NCBI GenBank assembly: GCA_009922705.1
Contig: RFUY01000004.1
Coordinates: forward strand, 1-39,703
Reading direction: 5' to 3'
DNA: 39,703 nt
DNA from: Gammaproteobacteria bacterium
GTDB lineage: Bacteria; Pseudomonadota; Gammaproteobacteria; Pseudomonadales; Litorivicinaceae
Below the pieces are notes generated by a model that worked only from the letters and a program-made list of their open reading frames with translations, was not told where the DNA came from and made no database searches. Shown one piece after another: positions 9,216-20,434 of the stretch; positions within the stretch are counted from its first letter, which is position 1; the number at the start of each line of letters is the position of its first letter. A program made the translations under genes and the position numbers.

Positions 9216-10279
9216 TATGATTCTCCGAAGGGCACGATGAGATCGAATTGTGTTTGCCCGGGCCTCGATGACACTTCAATCCATCCATGGTGCCGATGAA
9301 TAATCGTTTGGCTGATCGATAAGCCGATCCCAGAGCCTTGGGCGCGTCCCGAGACCATCGGGAAAAACAAGCGATCAGTCAGTTCGGATGGAATCCCTGG
9401 TCCATTGTCTTCAATCCGAATTTGCAACAGCGTTCGATTCTGGCGGCCGAGGCTGCCGGCAACAGAACGCCGAACGGCTCGTGTTTGGAACCGAATTTCC
9501 GGATTCGCTGTCGCAGACTCGGTCAGCGCTTCCAGTGCATTTTTTGCAATGTTAAGGATGGCTTGCTGGATTTGACCGCGGTCTCCCATGATCTCCGGCA
9601 AGCTTGGGTCGTAATCTCTGATGATCGAGACCTGCTCATTGGACTCCGCGAGAAGTAACGCGCGGGTCCGTTCCAATAGTTGATGCATGTTGACGGGCTC
9701 GTGCTCGAGGCGCGCCGGAGACCCCAGTAGCCGATCCACAAGGGATTTGAGGCGATCCGCTTCGCTGACGATGACGTCCAAATAGTCTGCGTAACCATTT
9801 GCACCGGCTTCCTTTGCCAGCAGCTGCGCAGCGCCTTTGATGCCGCCTAACGGATTCTTGATTTCGTGAGCCAAGCCTTGCACGAGTTTTCGAAACCCCT
9901 CTTCATCACTCACTTTTCGTGAGTCTCGCGAGATCTTCAGTAGCTGATCGACCTCGGCCAGTTCCACCAAAATAATGGCATCACCGATCGGCGGATCGAG
10001 GTAACTGAAGGACGCATCGGCCGTGACCTGATGGCCGTCTCTGACAAGCACCAGTTCTCGGTAAGTAAATCCATACAGTTCGTTCACCAAATGTGTGAGT
10101 GACTGCGATAACTCATCCACTTGGCTTTCGGTCACCCAAGATTCGAAGGGCACCGAAGCCAGTTGACGTAATCCCATGGATGTAATGCGGCGGGCAGACT
10201 CATTGACCCAAAGAGCGCGATGTGTAGCGTCGAGGAGAATGATGCCGGTGTTCAGTGCATTAAACAGTCGCGTATCCAT
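9215..10279 (-). CDS. ntrB: Nitrogen regulation sensor histidine kinase NtrB
   Basis: PAS domain, 'LVQGLAHEIKNPLGGIKGAAQLL' H-box, 'IEDNGPGIPSELTDRLFFPMVSGRAQGSGIGLSISQTIIHRHHG'. ATG at 10279 preferred. Confidence 0.95.
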   Translation of the reverse strand: MDTRLFNALNTGIILLDATHRALWVNESARRITSMGLRQLASVPFESWVTESQVDELSQSLTHLVNELYGFTYRELVLVRDGHQVTADASFSYLDPPIGDAIILVELAEVDQLLKISRDSRKVSDEEGFRKLVQGLAHEIKNPLGGIKGAAQLLAKEAGANGYADYLDVIVSEADRLKSLVDRLLGSPARLEHEPVNMHQLLERTRALLLAESNEQVSIIRDYDPSLPEIMGDRGQIQQAILNIAKNALEALTESATANPEIRFQTRAVRRSVAGSLGRQNRTLLQIRIEDNGPGIPSELTDRLFFPMVSGRAQGSGIGLSISQTIIHRHHGWIEVSSRPGQTQFDLIVPFGES

Positions 10280-10285
10280 GGGGTT

Positions 10286-10303
10286 GGGCCGGCGAACCGG
10301 CCC
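10286..10303 (-). promoter_or_regulatory. Perfect hairpin in the glnA-ntrB intercistronic gap
   Basis: GGGCCGG-CGAA-CCGGCCC (7-bp perfect stem, 4-nt loop; UUCG loop on the transcribed minus strand), between the glnA stop and the ntrB start. Confidence 0.7.
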
Positions 10304-10311
10304 CTCCACTA

Positions 10312-11718
10312 TTAGACGCTGTAGTACATGCCAAATTCGACCGGGTGAGTGGTCATATTCAACCGCTCAACTTCACCACGCTTCAGCTCGATGTAGCCAT
10401 CGATCATGTCGTTGGTGAAGACGCCACCCCGTGTCAAAAAGTCTCGATCTGCATCCAGTGCATCAAGCGCCATTTCGAGGCTTGAACACACCGTTGGGAT
10501 CAGTTTCGCTTCTTCAGCCGGCAAGTCATACAGATCCTTGTCTGCGGCCTCGCCAGGATGGATCTTGTTCTGGATGCCATCGAGACCTGCCATCATCATG
10601 GCCGCAAAGCCCAAATAGGGGTTGGCGGTTGGATCAGGGAAACGTACTTCAATCCGACGTGCTTTCGCGCTTGAGACATATGGAATCCGAATCGATGCTG
10701 ACCGGTTCCGTGCCGAGTAGGCAAGCATCACCGGCGCTTCAAAGCCAGGGACTAAGCGCTTGTAAGAGTTGGTTGACGCATTGGTGAAGGCGTTCAACGC
10801 GCGCGCATGCTTGATGATCCCACCGATGTAATACAATGCGGTTTCAGAGAGGCCTGCGTAACCATTGCCGGCGAACAGATTCTGACCGTCCTTCCAGATG
10901 GACTGGTGGCAGTGCATGCCAGAGCCATTGTCACCCACCAGTGGCTTCGGCATGAAGGTTGCGGTCTTCCCGTATGCATGCGCCACGTTATGGACCACAT
11001 ACTTCAGGATTTGCACCTCATCGGCTTTTTTCACCAGCGTGTTGAACTTAACGCCGATTTCGTTTTGTCCTGCGGTCGCCACTTCGTGGTGATGGACTTC
11101 AACTTCCAGACCCATCGCTTCCATGGTTTCGCACATCGCTGTCCGTAAATCCATATGAGAATCAAGCGGTGGGACTGGGAAATAGCCGCCTTTGACCGAA
11201 GGCCGGTGACCCATGTTACCGCCTTCGATTTCCGCATGGCTGGACCAAGCGGCTTCCTCAGCAGAGATCTGATACATCGCACCAGAGATGTCTGCCTTCC
11301 ACTTCACGTCATCAAACACGAAGAATTCAGGCTCAGGACCGAAGAAGCAGGTATCCCCAATTCCGGTGGACTTCAAATACTCTTCAGCGCGGAGCGCGAC
11401 TGATCGTGGATCACGCTCATACCCTTGCATGGTTGAGGGCTCAACAATGTTGCAGCGGATGTTGACAGTCGTTTCTTCGGTGAACGGATCAACGACTGCC
11501 GTTGAATCGTCTGGCATCAAAATCATGTCGGATTCATTGATGCTTTTCCAACCAGCGATTGATGAGCCATCAAACATCGCGCCTTCTGAGAAGAAATCTG
11601 CATCAACCTTGGAGGCTGGGAAGGTGACGTGCTGCTCTTTGCCCCGCGGATCGGTGAATCGCAAGTCAATCCAGCGTGCTTCGCTTTCTTGGATCAGTTT
11701 CAGTGTATTTTCAGACAT
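10312..11718 (-). CDS. glnA: Type I glutamine synthetase
   Basis: '[35 protein letters not shown]...[18 protein letters not shown]...'; adenylylation-type segment 'DKDLYDLP'. Confidence 0.98.
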   Translation of the reverse strand: MSENTLKLIQESEARWIDLRFTDPRGKEQHVTFPASKVDADFFSEGAMFDGSSIAGWKSINESDMILMPDDSTAVVDPFTEETTVNIRCNIVEPSTMQGYERDPRSVALRAEEYLKSTGIGDTCFFGPEPEFFVFDDVKWKADISGAMYQISAEEAAWSSHAEIEGGNMGHRPSVKGGYFPVPPLDSHMDLRTAMCETMEAMGLEVEVHHHEVATAGQNEIGVKFNTLVKKADEVQILKYVVHNVAHAYGKTATFMPKPLVGDNGSGMHCHQSIWKDGQNLFAGNGYAGLSETALYYIGGIIKHARALNAFTNASTNSYKRLVPGFEAPVMLAYSARNRSASIRIPYVSSAKARRIEVRFPDPTANPYLGFAAMMMAGLDGIQNKIHPGEAADKDLYDLPAEEAKLIPTVCSSLEMALDALDADRDFLTRGGVFTNDMIDGYIELKRGEVERLNMTTHPVEFGMYYSV

Positions 11719-11787
11719 GGTGAACTCCGTGTGTCGAACCGAGAATCCCGACCCTTCACCGGAAGAGTCGAGGGTTACAACGACTAA

Positions 11788-11801
11788 GCAAAGGACGTGC
11801 C
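11788..11801 (-). promoter_or_regulatory. Candidate sigma54 (-24/-12) promoter for glnA
   Basis: Minus strand reads GGCACGTCCTTTGC, i.e. GG-N10-GC matching the -24/-12 consensus, about 70 nt upstream of the glnA ATG. Confidence 0.8.
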
Positions 11802-11864
11802 GAGATGTTGGGGTGCGCCATTTGCTGAATTGCGCGCCTATCTTGGTGCATTACGCCATCAAAT

Positions 11865-11881
11865 TGCACGAAAAATGTGCA
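11865..11881. promoter_or_regulatory. Candidate NtrC binding site 1
   Basis: TGCACGAAAAATGTGCA: perfect TGCAC-N7-GTGCA palindrome, upstream of the sigma54 motif. Confidence 0.8.
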
Positions 11882-11895
11882 TGGCCTCTGATAAG

Positions 11896-11912
11896 TGCAC
11901 TAAAAAAGTGCA
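11896..11912. promoter_or_regulatory. Candidate NtrC binding site 2
   Basis: TGCACTAAAAAAGTGCA: perfect TGCAC-N7-GTGCA palindrome, centre 31 bp from site 1. Confidence 0.8.
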
Positions 11913-11985
11913 TATTTCGCGATCGCAAAAAAAATCCCGTGCGCCTGTCGCTCTGGGTATACTGCGCGCGCTCGGAGGACCCTAC

Positions 11986-13809
11986 ATGATTGATCGCATT
12001 CGAAATGTCGCCATCATCGCGCACGTGGATCACGGAAAAACCACGCTCGTTGATAAATTACTCGCTGCATCCGGAACATTGGACCGTAAGGAAATCTTGA
12101 ACGAACGGATCATGGATTCGAATGATCAAGAAAAGGAACGGGGCATTACGATTCTCGCGAAAAATACCGGTCTAAACTGGCGCGATTATCGGATTAATGT
12201 GGTGGACACCCCGGGTCACGCGGATTTTGGGGGTGAAGTCGAACGGGTCTTGTCGATGGTTGATGCGGTGCTCTTGGTCGTTGACGCGCAAGAAGGACCG
12301 ATGCCACAGACTCGATTTGTGACGCAGAAGGCGTTTGCGCAGGGGCTCAAGCCGATCCTGATTGTGAACAAGGTCGATAAGGCAGGCGCTGACCCGCATG
12401 GCTGTATCGATAAAGTATTCGATTTATTTGATCAATTGGGCGCGACCGACGACCAACTCGACTTTCCGATCGTGTATTGCTCGGCCATCAATGGCTTGTC
12501 CGGTCCTGAACCAGATCAGCTCATTGAAAGTATGGAGCCGATCCTGCAGGCCATTGTGGATCATTGTCCTGTACCGCAGGTGGATGCGAATGGCCCTTTG
12601 CAGCTGCAGGTGTCTGCGCTTGATTACAACAGTTACCAGGGCGTGATTGGCGTCGGTCGGATTCGCCGCGGAACGCTTACGAAGAACCAGCAAGTTGTGG
12701 TGCTCGATCGCGACGGCGCAAAACGAACCGGAAAGGTCCTGCAGATCCTTGGGTATTTAGGCCTTGAGCGGATTGAACAGCCGCGAGCCGAAGCAGGGGA
12801 TATTGTCTGCATCACTGGACTCGACCCACTGTTTATCTCCGACACCATCTGCGCGGTGGAACACCCCGAAGCGCTTCCTCCACTGTCCGTGGATGAACCG
12901 ACTGTGAGTATGACCTTTCAGGTCAACGACAGTCCCTTTGCTGGCCGTGAGGGCAAATATGTCACCTCGCGCAACATCAAGGAGCGCTTAGAGCGGGAAT
13001 TGATTCACAACGTGGCATTGCGTGTTGAACCTGGCGAGACGCCAGACAAGTTTCAGGTGTCAGGCCGGGGCGAACTGCACTTGTCGGTCTTGATTGAGAC
13101 CATGCGGCGAGAGGGGTTTGAGCTTGGTGTGTCTCGCCCTGAGGTTATCGTCCGCGAGCACAACGGTGTCAAGGAAGAGCCCTACGAATTTGTGGTGATT
13201 GATATTGAGGATCAGCATCAAGGTGCCGTGATGGAAGCTATGGGTCTGCGTAAAGGTGACCTGAAAAATATGGTGCCAGATGGCGATGGCCGAATTCGTC
13301 TTGAGTATGTCATTCCCGCGCGTGGTTTGATTGGCTTCCGGTCTGCATTCCTGACCATGACATCAGGGACAGGCATTATCAGCCATGTCTTTGATCATTA
13401 TGGCCGAGTGAAGGAGGGTGACCTCGGAAACCGGATTAATGGGGTCTTGGTGACGATGATCGATGGCACGACGACCGCGTATTCATTGTTCAATTTGCAA
13501 GATCGCGGACGCTTGATGGTTGGTCCTGGCCTGGATGTCTACGAAGGCATGATCTTGGGGATTCATTCTCGGGATAACGATCTTCCTGTGAACCCAGTGA
13601 AGGGCAAACAGCTCACCAACATCCGCGCTGCCGGCACGGACGAAAACTTGATTTTGACGCCACCAATCAAGATGACGCTTGAGTCTGCGTTGGAATTTAT
13701 CGATGATGATGAACTTGTCGAGGTCACACCACACTCGATTCGATTGCGAAAGAAGTTATTGAAGGAAGCCGACCGTAAGCGTGCGGGACGGTCCAAGGCG
13801 GCAAGCTAG
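11986..13809 (+). CDS. bipA: Translational GTPase TypA/BipA
   Basis: '[21 protein letters not shown]...[23 protein letters not shown]...[18 protein letters not shown]'. ATG at 11986 preceded by GGAGG. Confidence 0.97.
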   Translation: MIDRIRNVAIIAHVDHGKTTLVDKLLAASGTLDRKEILNERIMDSNDQEKERGITILAKNTGLNWRDYRINVVDTPGHADFGGEVERVLSMVDAVLLVVDAQEGPMPQTRFVTQKAFAQGLKPILIVNKVDKAGADPHGCIDKVFDLFDQLGATDDQLDFPIVYCSAINGLSGPEPDQLIESMEPILQAIVDHCPVPQVDANGPLQLQVSALDYNSYQGVIGVGRIRRGTLTKNQQVVVLDRDGAKRTGKVLQILGYLGLERIEQPRAEAGDIVCITGLDPLFISDTICAVEHPEALPPLSVDEPTVSMTFQVNDSPFAGREGKYVTSRNIKERLERELIHNVALRVEPGETPDKFQVSGRGELHLSVLIETMRREGFELGVSRPEVIVREHNGVKEEPYEFVVIDIEDQHQGAVMEAMGLRKGDLKNMVPDGDGRIRLEYVIPARGLIGFRSAFLTMTSGTGIISHVFDHYGRVKEGDLGNRINGVLVTMIDGTTTAYSLFNLQDRGRLMVGPGLDVYEGMILGIHSRDNDLPVNPVKGKQLTNIRAAGTDENLILTPPIKMTLESALEFIDDDELVEVTPHSIRLRKKLLKEADRKRAGRSKAAS

Positions 13810-13840
13810 GGAGTGCATGCTGCCCCGTCAGGGGAGCGAC

Positions 13841-14797
13841 ATGCACACACTCTATCCGGAGATCACGCCGCGGCAGCACTGGATGCTTCCGGTGGGCGAC
13901 GGACACGAACTCTACGTTGAAGAGATGGGAAACCCAGAGGGGCTTCCCGTTTTGGTATTGCATGGCGGGCCTGGTGCCGGTTGTAGCGCCGACTCTCGCC
14001 GGTTTTTTGATCCTCAATGCTATCGCATCGTCTGTTTTGATCAGCGAGGCGCAGGACGTTCGCGGCCACACGGGGCGCTGTCCTCAAATACGACAGCGCA
14101 TCTCCTTGGTGACATTGACCAAATCCTTGCGCATCTCGCAATTCGGCGGGTGGTGTTGTTTGGCGGCTCGTGGGGCGCCACCTTGGCGTTGCTCTATGCC
14201 ATTGAACACCCGACGACAGTGTTGGGGTGTGTACTGCGCGGGACGTTTCTGGGGCGTCCTCAAGACATTGATTGGCTGTATCGGGGCGGTGCTGCGGAGG
14301 TCTATCCCAAAGCTTGGCTGGATTTTTTGGCCCCGCTTCACCCTGAGGAAGCCGCAGATCCCGTGGCGGGGTACACGCGGCTTTTTTCGGAAGAAACGCC
14401 TTTTGTGCGCTATCAAGCGGCGCGGGCATGGAATCTCTGGGAAACACGCTTGGCCATCCGAAATCCAGATCTCGGTTCCATCACAGATGGCTCTCCAAGA
14501 CATGATGTGGCCTTCGCGACCATTGAACATCATTATGTAGCGCATCAGTGTTTCTTGGCGCCAAACACAATACTTGATGGGATTTCCGCGACAACACGCA
14601 TTCCGATGGAGCTGGTGCATGGGGTTGAGGACCATGTCTGTCCGCTTGACGGGGCACGCCAGTTGCACCGAAATTTAGGGGATGCTCGGCTGACGATGAT
14701 TGCGGATGGCGGCCACTCGTCACGACATCCGGCGATGACTTCGGCCTTGGTTGAGGCAACGCGTTTGATGGCTACCCGCTACGGGCACGGGCACTAA
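13841..14797 (+). CDS. pip: Proline iminopeptidase (alpha/beta hydrolase)
   Basis: 'VLVLHGGPGAGCSADSRRFFDPQCYRIVCFDQRGAGRSRPHG...VVLFGGSWGATLALLYAIEHP'. Confidence 0.93.
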   Translation: MHTLYPEITPRQHWMLPVGDGHELYVEEMGNPEGLPVLVLHGGPGAGCSADSRRFFDPQCYRIVCFDQRGAGRSRPHGALSSNTTAHLLGDIDQILAHLAIRRVVLFGGSWGATLALLYAIEHPTTVLGCVLRGTFLGRPQDIDWLYRGGAAEVYPKAWLDFLAPLHPEEAADPVAGYTRLFSEETPFVRYQAARAWNLWETRLAIRNPDLGSITDGSPRHDVAFATIEHHYVAHQCFLAPNTILDGISATTRIPMELVHGVEDHVCPLDGARQLHRNLGDARLTMIADGGHSSRHPAMTSALVEATRLMATRYGHGH

Positions 14798-14805
14798 CCA
14801 ACCAT

Positions 14806-14831
14806 CGTCACCGGCTTGACGGTGACGTTTT
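14806..14831. terminator. Terminator-like hairpin between convergent pip and tatC
   Basis: CGTCACCG-GCTTGA-CGGTGACG-TTTT: 8-bp perfect stem with short T run on the plus strand. Confidence 0.65.
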
Positions 14832-14835
14832 GGCC

Positions 14836-15759
14836 TTAGTGGTTTGGCTTGGGCGGCTCTGCGTCAGTCTCGGGCGCTGCCGGTCCTTGCGGATCGGTTG
14901 ATCCAGTAATCGGCGCATACAAATCAAATTCCCGAATATCATGGGTCTCCGATTCACTGTCATCGACGCCATTGGTCTTGTCATTTTGGGTGTTATCGGT
15001 GGCAGGTTGTTCAGTCTCTGTGTCGGCACCACGAGGCGCCCCTAAAAAGCGCGAACCAATTAACCCAACTTCAAACAGTAACCACATCGGCACAGCCAAG
15101 AGCGTTTGGCTGATCATGTCCGGAGGCGTGACGAGCATCCCGACCACGAAGCAGCCTAAAAACACATAGGGACGTTTGCTTTTAAGACTCTGGACATTGG
15201 TGACGCCCGCTTTCACCAAGAGCATCGTGGCAATGGGGATTTCGAAAGCCAGCCCAAATGCCAAAAATAATTTGAGGACAAAGCTTAAATAGGCATCGAT
15301 ATCTGTCATCACCGTGACACCCGTCGGGCCAACGGTTGTAAAGAACCCAAAAATGAGTGGGAACACAATAAAGTAGGCAAACGCCATCCCGGCGTAAAAT
15401 AAGAGAATGCTCGAGAACAAGAGCGGCGCTACCAGGCGCTTTTCGTTTTTGTACAGCCCCGGCGCGATAAATCCCCAGACTTGGTAAAGCATCACAGGTG
15501 CCGCGCAGTAAACGGCCAAATAGAGTGCCAATTTGAAGGGGGCTAAAAACGGTGACGCGACCTGTGTCGCAATCATCGACGAGCCCTCAGGCATCAACGT
15601 TTGCAGTGGCTCAGCCAAGTACGCATAGAGATCATTGGCAAACGCCATGAATGCGATAAAGATCACGAGAATCGCGATGACAATCCGGATGAGTCGATCC
15701 CGCAGCTCAATCAGGTGGGCGATCAGCGGTTGATCCGCAAATTGGTCTTGGTCACTCAT
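14836..15759 (-). CDS. tatC: Sec-independent translocase subunit TatC with long acidic C-terminal tail
   Basis: '[23 protein letters not shown]...[28 protein letters not shown]...[22 protein letters not shown]'. Confidence 0.96.
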   Translation of the reverse strand: MSDQDQFADQPLIAHLIELRDRLIRIVIAILVIFIAFMAFANDLYAYLAEPLQTLMPEGSSMIATQVASPFLAPFKLALYLAVYCAAPVMLYQVWGFIAPGLYKNEKRLVAPLLFSSILLFYAGMAFAYFIVFPLIFGFFTTVGPTGVTVMTDIDAYLSFVLKLFLAFGLAFEIPIATMLLVKAGVTNVQSLKSKRPYVFLGCFVVGMLVTPPDMISQTLLAVPMWLLFEVGLIGSRFLGAPRGADTETEQPATDNTQNDKTNGVDDSESETHDIREFDLYAPITGSTDPQGPAAPETDAEPPKPNH

Positions 15760-16085
15760 GAGGGGGTGTCAACATCCCGTTTCGGTGCAGGCTGGGCATC
15801 CGCAATTTGGGTTCGGCTCACAGGTTCCTTCACAGGCGCTTTCGATCCGACATCGCCAGTTAAGTCCTCTAGGGTAAGCCCACCGCCCTTGGCCTGCAGT
15901 TGTTTTTTGAGGTCTTCCATTTCAAGTTCGCGGTTGATTTCGCGTTGGATTGAGGTCATTTGTCGGCGTGCTCGATTCACCCACAGACCAATAGACCGTG
16001 CCAGTCGCGGAAGTCGCTCCGGACCGACCACAATCAACCCAATGATGGCGACCAAAAGCAGTTCGGTCGCGCCGATATCGAACAC
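15756..16085 (-). CDS. tatB: Sec-independent translocase subunit TatB
   Basis: '[42 protein letters not shown]'. Confidence 0.94.
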   Translation of the reverse strand: MFDIGATELLLVAIIGLIVVGPERLPRLARSIGLWVNRARRQMTSIQREINRELEMEDLKKQLQAKGGGLTLEDLTGDVGSKAPVKEPVSRTQIADAQPAPKRDVDTPS

Positions 16086-16088
16086 AGG

Positions 16089-16343
16089 TTAGACCTTTTC
16101 TTTCTCAGCTGCTTTGGCAGGCTCAGCGGATTCGGCAGTCGCGCCTGCATCCTCAACAGATTCTGTCTTCATGGTGGTGTCGTCTGCCTTGTCCTTGCCT
16201 TCGTCACTCATTGACTGCCGAAAGCCTTTGACGGCGCCACCCAAGTCACTGCCCAGCGTTTTGAGCTTCTTGGTCCCAAAGATCATGATGACAATGGCCA
16301 AAATAATGAGCAGTTGCCAAATGCTGATTCCGCCAATTCCCAT
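16089..16343 (-). CDS. tatA: Sec-independent translocase subunit TatA
   Basis: '[45 protein letters not shown]'. Confidence 0.95.
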   Translation of the reverse strand: MGIGGISIWQLLIILAIVIMIFGTKKLKTLGSDLGGAVKGFRQSMSDEGKDKADDTTMKTESVEDAGATAESAEPAKAAEKEKV

Positions 16344-16372
16344 GCGGGGTCTCCTTTATGTGTAGAGTCGTC

Positions 16373-16711
16373 TCAATTAAAACCCGTGAAAGGGCCACCG
16401 CCGAGGACATGGTAGTGCATGTGATACACCTCCTGATGTCCACCGGGTCCCGTATTCAACACGGTCCGAAATCCAGAATCCAGTCCTTGTTCACGCGCAA
16501 TCGTCGGAATCGCTAACTGAATCCGTCCCATGAGGCCTTCATCATCGGCGCTCACGTCAAACAGGTTCGCAATATGCCGTCGTGGTATGACGAGAAAGTG
16601 AACGGGCGCTTTTGGGTGAATATCCCGGAACGCAATCAGATCGGCATCCTTATAAATGACGTCCGCAGGGATTTCGCCATCCCGTATTTTACAAAACAAG
16701 CAATCACTCAT
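16373..16711 (-). CDS. hinT: HIT family (HinT-like) purine nucleoside phosphoramidase
   Basis: '[45 protein letters not shown]...[16 protein letters not shown]'. Confidence 0.93.
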   Translation of the reverse strand: MSDCLFCKIRDGEIPADVIYKDADLIAFRDIHPKAPVHFLVIPRRHIANLFDVSADDEGLMGRIQLAIPTIAREQGLDSGFRTVLNTGPGGHQEVYHMHYHVLGGGPFTGFN

Positions 16712-17040
16712 CCGTGTTCTCCGCGTGCCGCCTTCTCGACCAGTCCACTGACGCCAAGCCGCTTTTCAAGTTCTGCAAGCACTGCAGAGGGTGGCTCTTC
16801 GAGGTGGGACAGCAATACCAGTGTGTGAAACCATAAATCGGCCACTTCGTGGATGACATCGTGCGTGTTTCCAGACCGACTGGCATCCTTGGCTGCCATC
16901 ACCACTTCGGTGGCCTCTTCGCCGACCTTCTTCAGAATGTGATCAAGTCCTTTATGATGGAGGCGCGCCACATAGGACTTTTCGGGATCACCAAAACGCC
17001 GCTCGGCCAGCATGTCTTCCAGTAAATGTATGACGCTCAT
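16708..17040 (-). CDS. hisE: Phosphoribosyl-ATP pyrophosphatase HisE
   Basis: '[31 protein letters not shown]...[19 protein letters not shown]'. ATG at 17040, 4-nt overlap with hisI stop. Confidence 0.95.
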   Translation of the reverse strand: MSVIHLLEDMLAERRFGDPEKSYVARLHHKGLDHILKKVGEEATEVVMAAKDASRSGNTHDVIHEVADLWFHTLVLLSHLEEPPSAVLAELEKRLGVSGLVEKAARGEHG

Positions 17041-17453
17041 TTCTCTTGTCCATAAAGTGTGTCTGGGTCGATCACGACATCGGCGGCAGCCACCCACTGT
17101 CCTGAAGCATCGGGTGCCCACGAGAAACAACTGCGACGCCCTGTGTGACAGGCTACACCGGTTTGTTCGACTTGCAAGACAACCGCATCACGATCGCAGT
17201 CCAGGCGCAGCGAGACACAGCGTTGCTGTTGACCGGATGTCTCCCCTTTTCGCCACAAGGTTTGCCGGGAACGAGAGTAATACACCACTTGCCCCGTGCT
17301 GAGCGTTTCAGACAATGCGTCTCGGTTCATCCACGCAAGCATCAAAATCTCACCAGTCACTGCGTCTTGAGCAATCGCGCTGATCAGTCCATTGGTATCA
17401 AATTGGACAGCATCGAGGAGTTCAGTCAGCGCGGCAGGGGTCATCACACTCAT
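17037..17453 (-). CDS. hisI: Phosphoribosyl-AMP cyclohydrolase HisI
   Basis: '[53 protein letters not shown]...[26 protein letters not shown]'. ATG at 17453. Confidence 0.95.
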   Translation of the reverse strand: MSVMTPAALTELLDAVQFDTNGLISAIAQDAVTGEILMLAWMNRDALSETLSTGQVVYYSRSRQTLWRKGETSGQQQRCVSLRLDCDRDAVVLQVEQTGVACHTGRRSCFSWAPDASGQWVAAADVVIDPDTLYGQEK

Positions 17454-19069
17454 CGCCTCAGTATGAGTGCTGTCGAGAGCAACGCAAGACCAATTGGCCA
17501 GTAGGCAACTAAGGCTGCCGGCGCGACAGCGCCACCAATGCCTGCTGCCAGCAAACCCACGACGCCAAGCCCCAAAGACCAACGCCGACCGAGTTGGTTC
17601 GTTCGAACGGTCTTGGCAATCTGTTGCAAAGATGCTTGATTCTGCTCAGCCATCCGTTCAAGTCGGTTGAGTCGATCGCCCGATGAGAGCAGTGCATCCG
17701 TCAACTTGGGCAGGTGCATGACCCAGCGAGGCCCTTGGCGACGTGCGCTCTGGAGGAGGCCTTTGGGACCCAATCGATCTTTGACCCACCGATCGAGAAA
17801 GGGTTTTCCAGTCTTCCAGAGATCAAGCTCTGGATACAATTCTCGACCCAAGCCTTCAATGTTGAGAAGTGTCTTTTGTAACAGCACCAGCTGTGGTTGA
17901 ACTTCCATATGGAACCGACGGGCGGTTTCGAATAACCGAACCAGGAGTACCCCAAAACTGATTTCGCCAAGCGGCTTTTGGAAAATCGGTTCACACACCG
18001 TCCGAATGGCACTTTCAAAATCGCCAATTCGGGTGTCTGCAGGCACCCATCCAGACTCCACATGCAACTCTGCGACCGCCCGATAGTCGCGATCAAAAAA
18101 TGCGATTAAGTTTTGCGCGAGATAGCTCTGACTTTCCGGGTCTAGGGTGCCAACGATGCCAAAGTCGATTGCTTTGTAGACGGGGTTCTCAGGATCAGAA
18201 ATATCCACAAACACATTGCCGGGATGCATATCGGCATGGAAGAAACTGTGGTCAAAGACCTGCGTGAAGAAAATCTCGACACCACGTTCGGCCAGTTTCT
18301 CCATGTTGACGTTGTGTGCTTTCAGGACCTCGATCTGACTAATCGGCACACCATACACACGCTCTTCGACCATGACGTTTCTGCGCGTAAAATCCCAGTA
18401 AATCTGGGGAACATAACAGATGCTGGAGTGTTCGAAATTTCGGCGAATGAGCGCGGTATTGGCTGCTTCACGTTGTAAATCCAGCTCGTCCAAAATGGTC
18501 ATTCGATAATCACTGACGACTTGGACCAGCTTTAAGCGTTTGCCATCCTCAAAATTTCTCTCCACAAAGCGTGCGATCGTCATCATCAATTTGAGATCTT
18601 CTTCAATGACCTTTTCGATCCCCGGCCGAATGACCTTGACCACCACCGCTTGACCATCATTTAAAGTTGCGGCGTGGACCTGTGCCACCGAGGCAGAGGC
18701 CATCGGTGTGACCTCGAAGGTTTTGAAGATGTCAGAAATCGGAGCTTGCAGATCGCGTTCGATGATGGATTGCGCGACCTCCCCAGAGAAGGGTTTAACG
18801 CGATCCTGAAGTTCCGCGAGAGCCATCGCAATATCTGGTGGCAGCAGATCCCGTCGAGTTGAGAGCATTTGTCCGAATTTGACAAACACCGGCCCCAAAG
18901 TCTGTAGGGCATCTCGGAGCCGCTCACCGCGCGAGCGGGTCGTTTTAACGCGGGGGATACACCAGGCAATGACCCGTAATGGCCCAGATTTTGGGGAGGG
19001 TAAGAATGCATCGATTCGTTCTGAGAACAGTACTTTCAAAATACGAATGAGACGGAAAGACCCAGTCAT
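17450..19069 (-). CDS. ubiB: Ubiquinone biosynthesis protein UbiB (ABC1/ADCK-like atypical kinase)
   Basis: '[37 protein letters not shown]...[13 protein letters not shown]...[11 protein letters not shown]...IDFGIVGTL'; two C-terminal TM segments. Confidence 0.96.
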   Translation of the reverse strand: MTGSFRLIRILKVLFSERIDAFLPSPKSGPLRVIAWCIPRVKTTRSRGERLRDALQTLGPVFVKFGQMLSTRRDLLPPDIAMALAELQDRVKPFSGEVAQSIIERDLQAPISDIFKTFEVTPMASASVAQVHAATLNDGQAVVVKVIRPGIEKVIEEDLKLMMTIARFVERNFEDGKRLKLVQVVSDYRMTILDELDLQREAANTALIRRNFEHSSICYVPQIYWDFTRRNVMVEERVYGVPISQIEVLKAHNVNMEKLAERGVEIFFTQVFDHSFFHADMHPGNVFVDISDPENPVYKAIDFGIVGTLDPESQSYLAQNLIAFFDRDYRAVAELHVESGWVPADTRIGDFESAIRTVCEPIFQKPLGEISFGVLLVRLFETARRFHMEVQPQLVLLQKTLLNIEGLGRELYPELDLWKTGKPFLDRWVKDRLGPKGLLQSARRQGPRWVMHLPKLTDALLSSGDRLNRLERMAEQNQASLQQIAKTVRTNQLGRRWSLGLGVVGLLAAGIGGAVAPAALVAYWPIGLALLSTALILRR

Positions 19070-19686
19070 TGGCGATGCTCCAGTCGTCGCAGTCTGGCGT
19101 CCATGCGCTCGAGGTGCCGGCTTAAGGCTGTGATACGGTCTTTGGTGCCTTGATAGGCATCCGTTGAAATGACCGGTCCGTGTTCGGCCAGGACGGTCTC
19201 TTGGACCTGCTGCTTGATTCGCGAACGGGACTCATGGAGTTGTTCGCGCGCACTGCGCAGTGCGCCGATGATTAGATTGGCTGGGATGGGACCGATGGCT
19301 TGAGTGAGTGTGTCTTGCCAATCTAAATCCAAATCTCTGAGCAGTCGCTGCAAGGTCTGAAGAACACCGACAGCGCCACGCACTTCGAGTCCTTCCAAGA
19401 CCAGGGGGCTGTTGGGATCTGTCATGGAGCGTGCTGTTTCGACCAATGCACCTAATGAGCCTGTTAGCGTCACATCGGCAGTGCCTTGATCCGTCGTCGC
19501 AAGCCACCATTGGCTGTCGCCACAGACCAGCCAAAGCTCTGTCTTAAGGTCAGTAATCTCGAGTTTGAGGACGCGTCCGGCCATCGGCGCTAAGTGCTGC
19601 TCGGTGACTCCTGCAAGCCGCATCCCATGGCGCATTGCGGATTCGGATGCTTTCACGAGTAGCGTCAGCCACAGCACCTGACTCAC
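19066..19686 (-). CDS. ubiJ: Ubiquinone biosynthesis accessory factor UbiJ-like (SCP2 domain)
   Basis: Position between ubiE and ubiB; C-terminal coiled coil '[26 protein letters not shown]'. Confidence 0.8.
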   Translation of the reverse strand: MSQVLWLTLLVKASESAMRHGMRLAGVTEQHLAPMAGRVLKLEITDLKTELWLVCGDSQWWLATTDQGTADVTLTGSLGALVETARSMTDPNSPLVLEGLEVRGAVGVLQTLQRLLRDLDLDWQDTLTQAIGPIPANLIIGALRSAREQLHESRSRIKQQVQETVLAEHGPVISTDAYQGTKDRITALSRHLERMDARLRRLEHRQ

Positions 19687-20426
19687 CCTCTTGTGCCGGT
19701 GTGAATGGCAACAATACCGCCATTCAGGTTGGTGTAACGACAGTCGGTAAAGCCCGCTGATCCCATCATGGCCTTCAGAGTCTCTTGGTCTGGATGTTTG
19801 CGAATCGACTCCGCAAGATACTGGTAGCTCGCGCGATCATTGGCAATCACTTGTCCAAGTGCGGGCAGTACCGTGAAACTGTAGAGATCATAAACTGTTT
19901 TCAGCGCTGCATCGGTGGGGTGTGAAAACTCCAAGACAAGCGCACGACCACCGGGTTTTAAGACCCGGTGCATTTCCGCAAGTGCCGCCTCTTTATTCGT
20001 CACATTGCGGAGCCCGAACCCGATGGTAATTCGGTCAAAATGGGCATCAGGGAAGGGTAAGCACTCGGCGTCACATTGGCACCATGACAGTCCGTCGAGA
20101 TGGCCTGCATCGATAAATCGATCGCGTCCGACCCGCAACATCTGATCATTGATATCGCCAAGGACCACGTGCCCCTGTAACCCAATGCGCTCTGAGATCG
20201 AGCGGGCAAGATCGCCAGTCCCCGCGGCCAAATCAAGCGCTTGCATGCCAGGGCGTACCGCAAGCATCTCGACGGCAAGTCGTTTCCAAAGGCGATGCAG
20301 TCCGACAGACATCAGATCGTTCATCACATCGTATCGGCGCGCCACCGAGTTGAAGACGTCTCGGACCCGATAGGTTTTCTCGTTGATCGGGACGTCTTGG
20401 TAGCCAAAGTGGGTGGTTTCAGTCAT
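19683..20426 (-). CDS. ubiE: Ubiquinone/menaquinone methyltransferase UbiE
   Basis: '[32 protein letters not shown]...[19 protein letters not shown]...[38 protein letters not shown]'. Confidence 0.97.
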   Translation of the reverse strand: MTETTHFGYQDVPINEKTYRVRDVFNSVARRYDVMNDLMSVGLHRLWKRLAVEMLAVRPGMQALDLAAGTGDLARSISERIGLQGHVVLGDINDQMLRVGRDRFIDAGHLDGLSWCQCDAECLPFPDAHFDRITIGFGLRNVTNKEAALAEMHRVLKPGGRALVLEFSHPTDAALKTVYDLYSFTVLPALGQVIANDRASYQYLAESIRKHPDQETLKAMMGSAGFTDCRYTNLNGGIVAIHTGTRG

Positions 20427-20434
20427 GGCAAACC

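Noticed and set aside
11797-11985. N-terminal extension of bipA in the ORF track
   Set aside because: The extension covers NtrC-like sites and has no similarity; BipA begins at ATG 11986 with a good Shine-Dalgarno.
11288-11989. 233-aa plus-strand ORF antisense to the glnA 5' end
   Set aside because: Overlaps glnA antisense and the glnA control region; no recognisable protein features.
13863-14668. Two 194-aa minus-strand ORFs and a 207-aa plus-strand ORF overlapping pip
   Set aside because: Alternative frames of a clear proline iminopeptidase; no recognisable domains.
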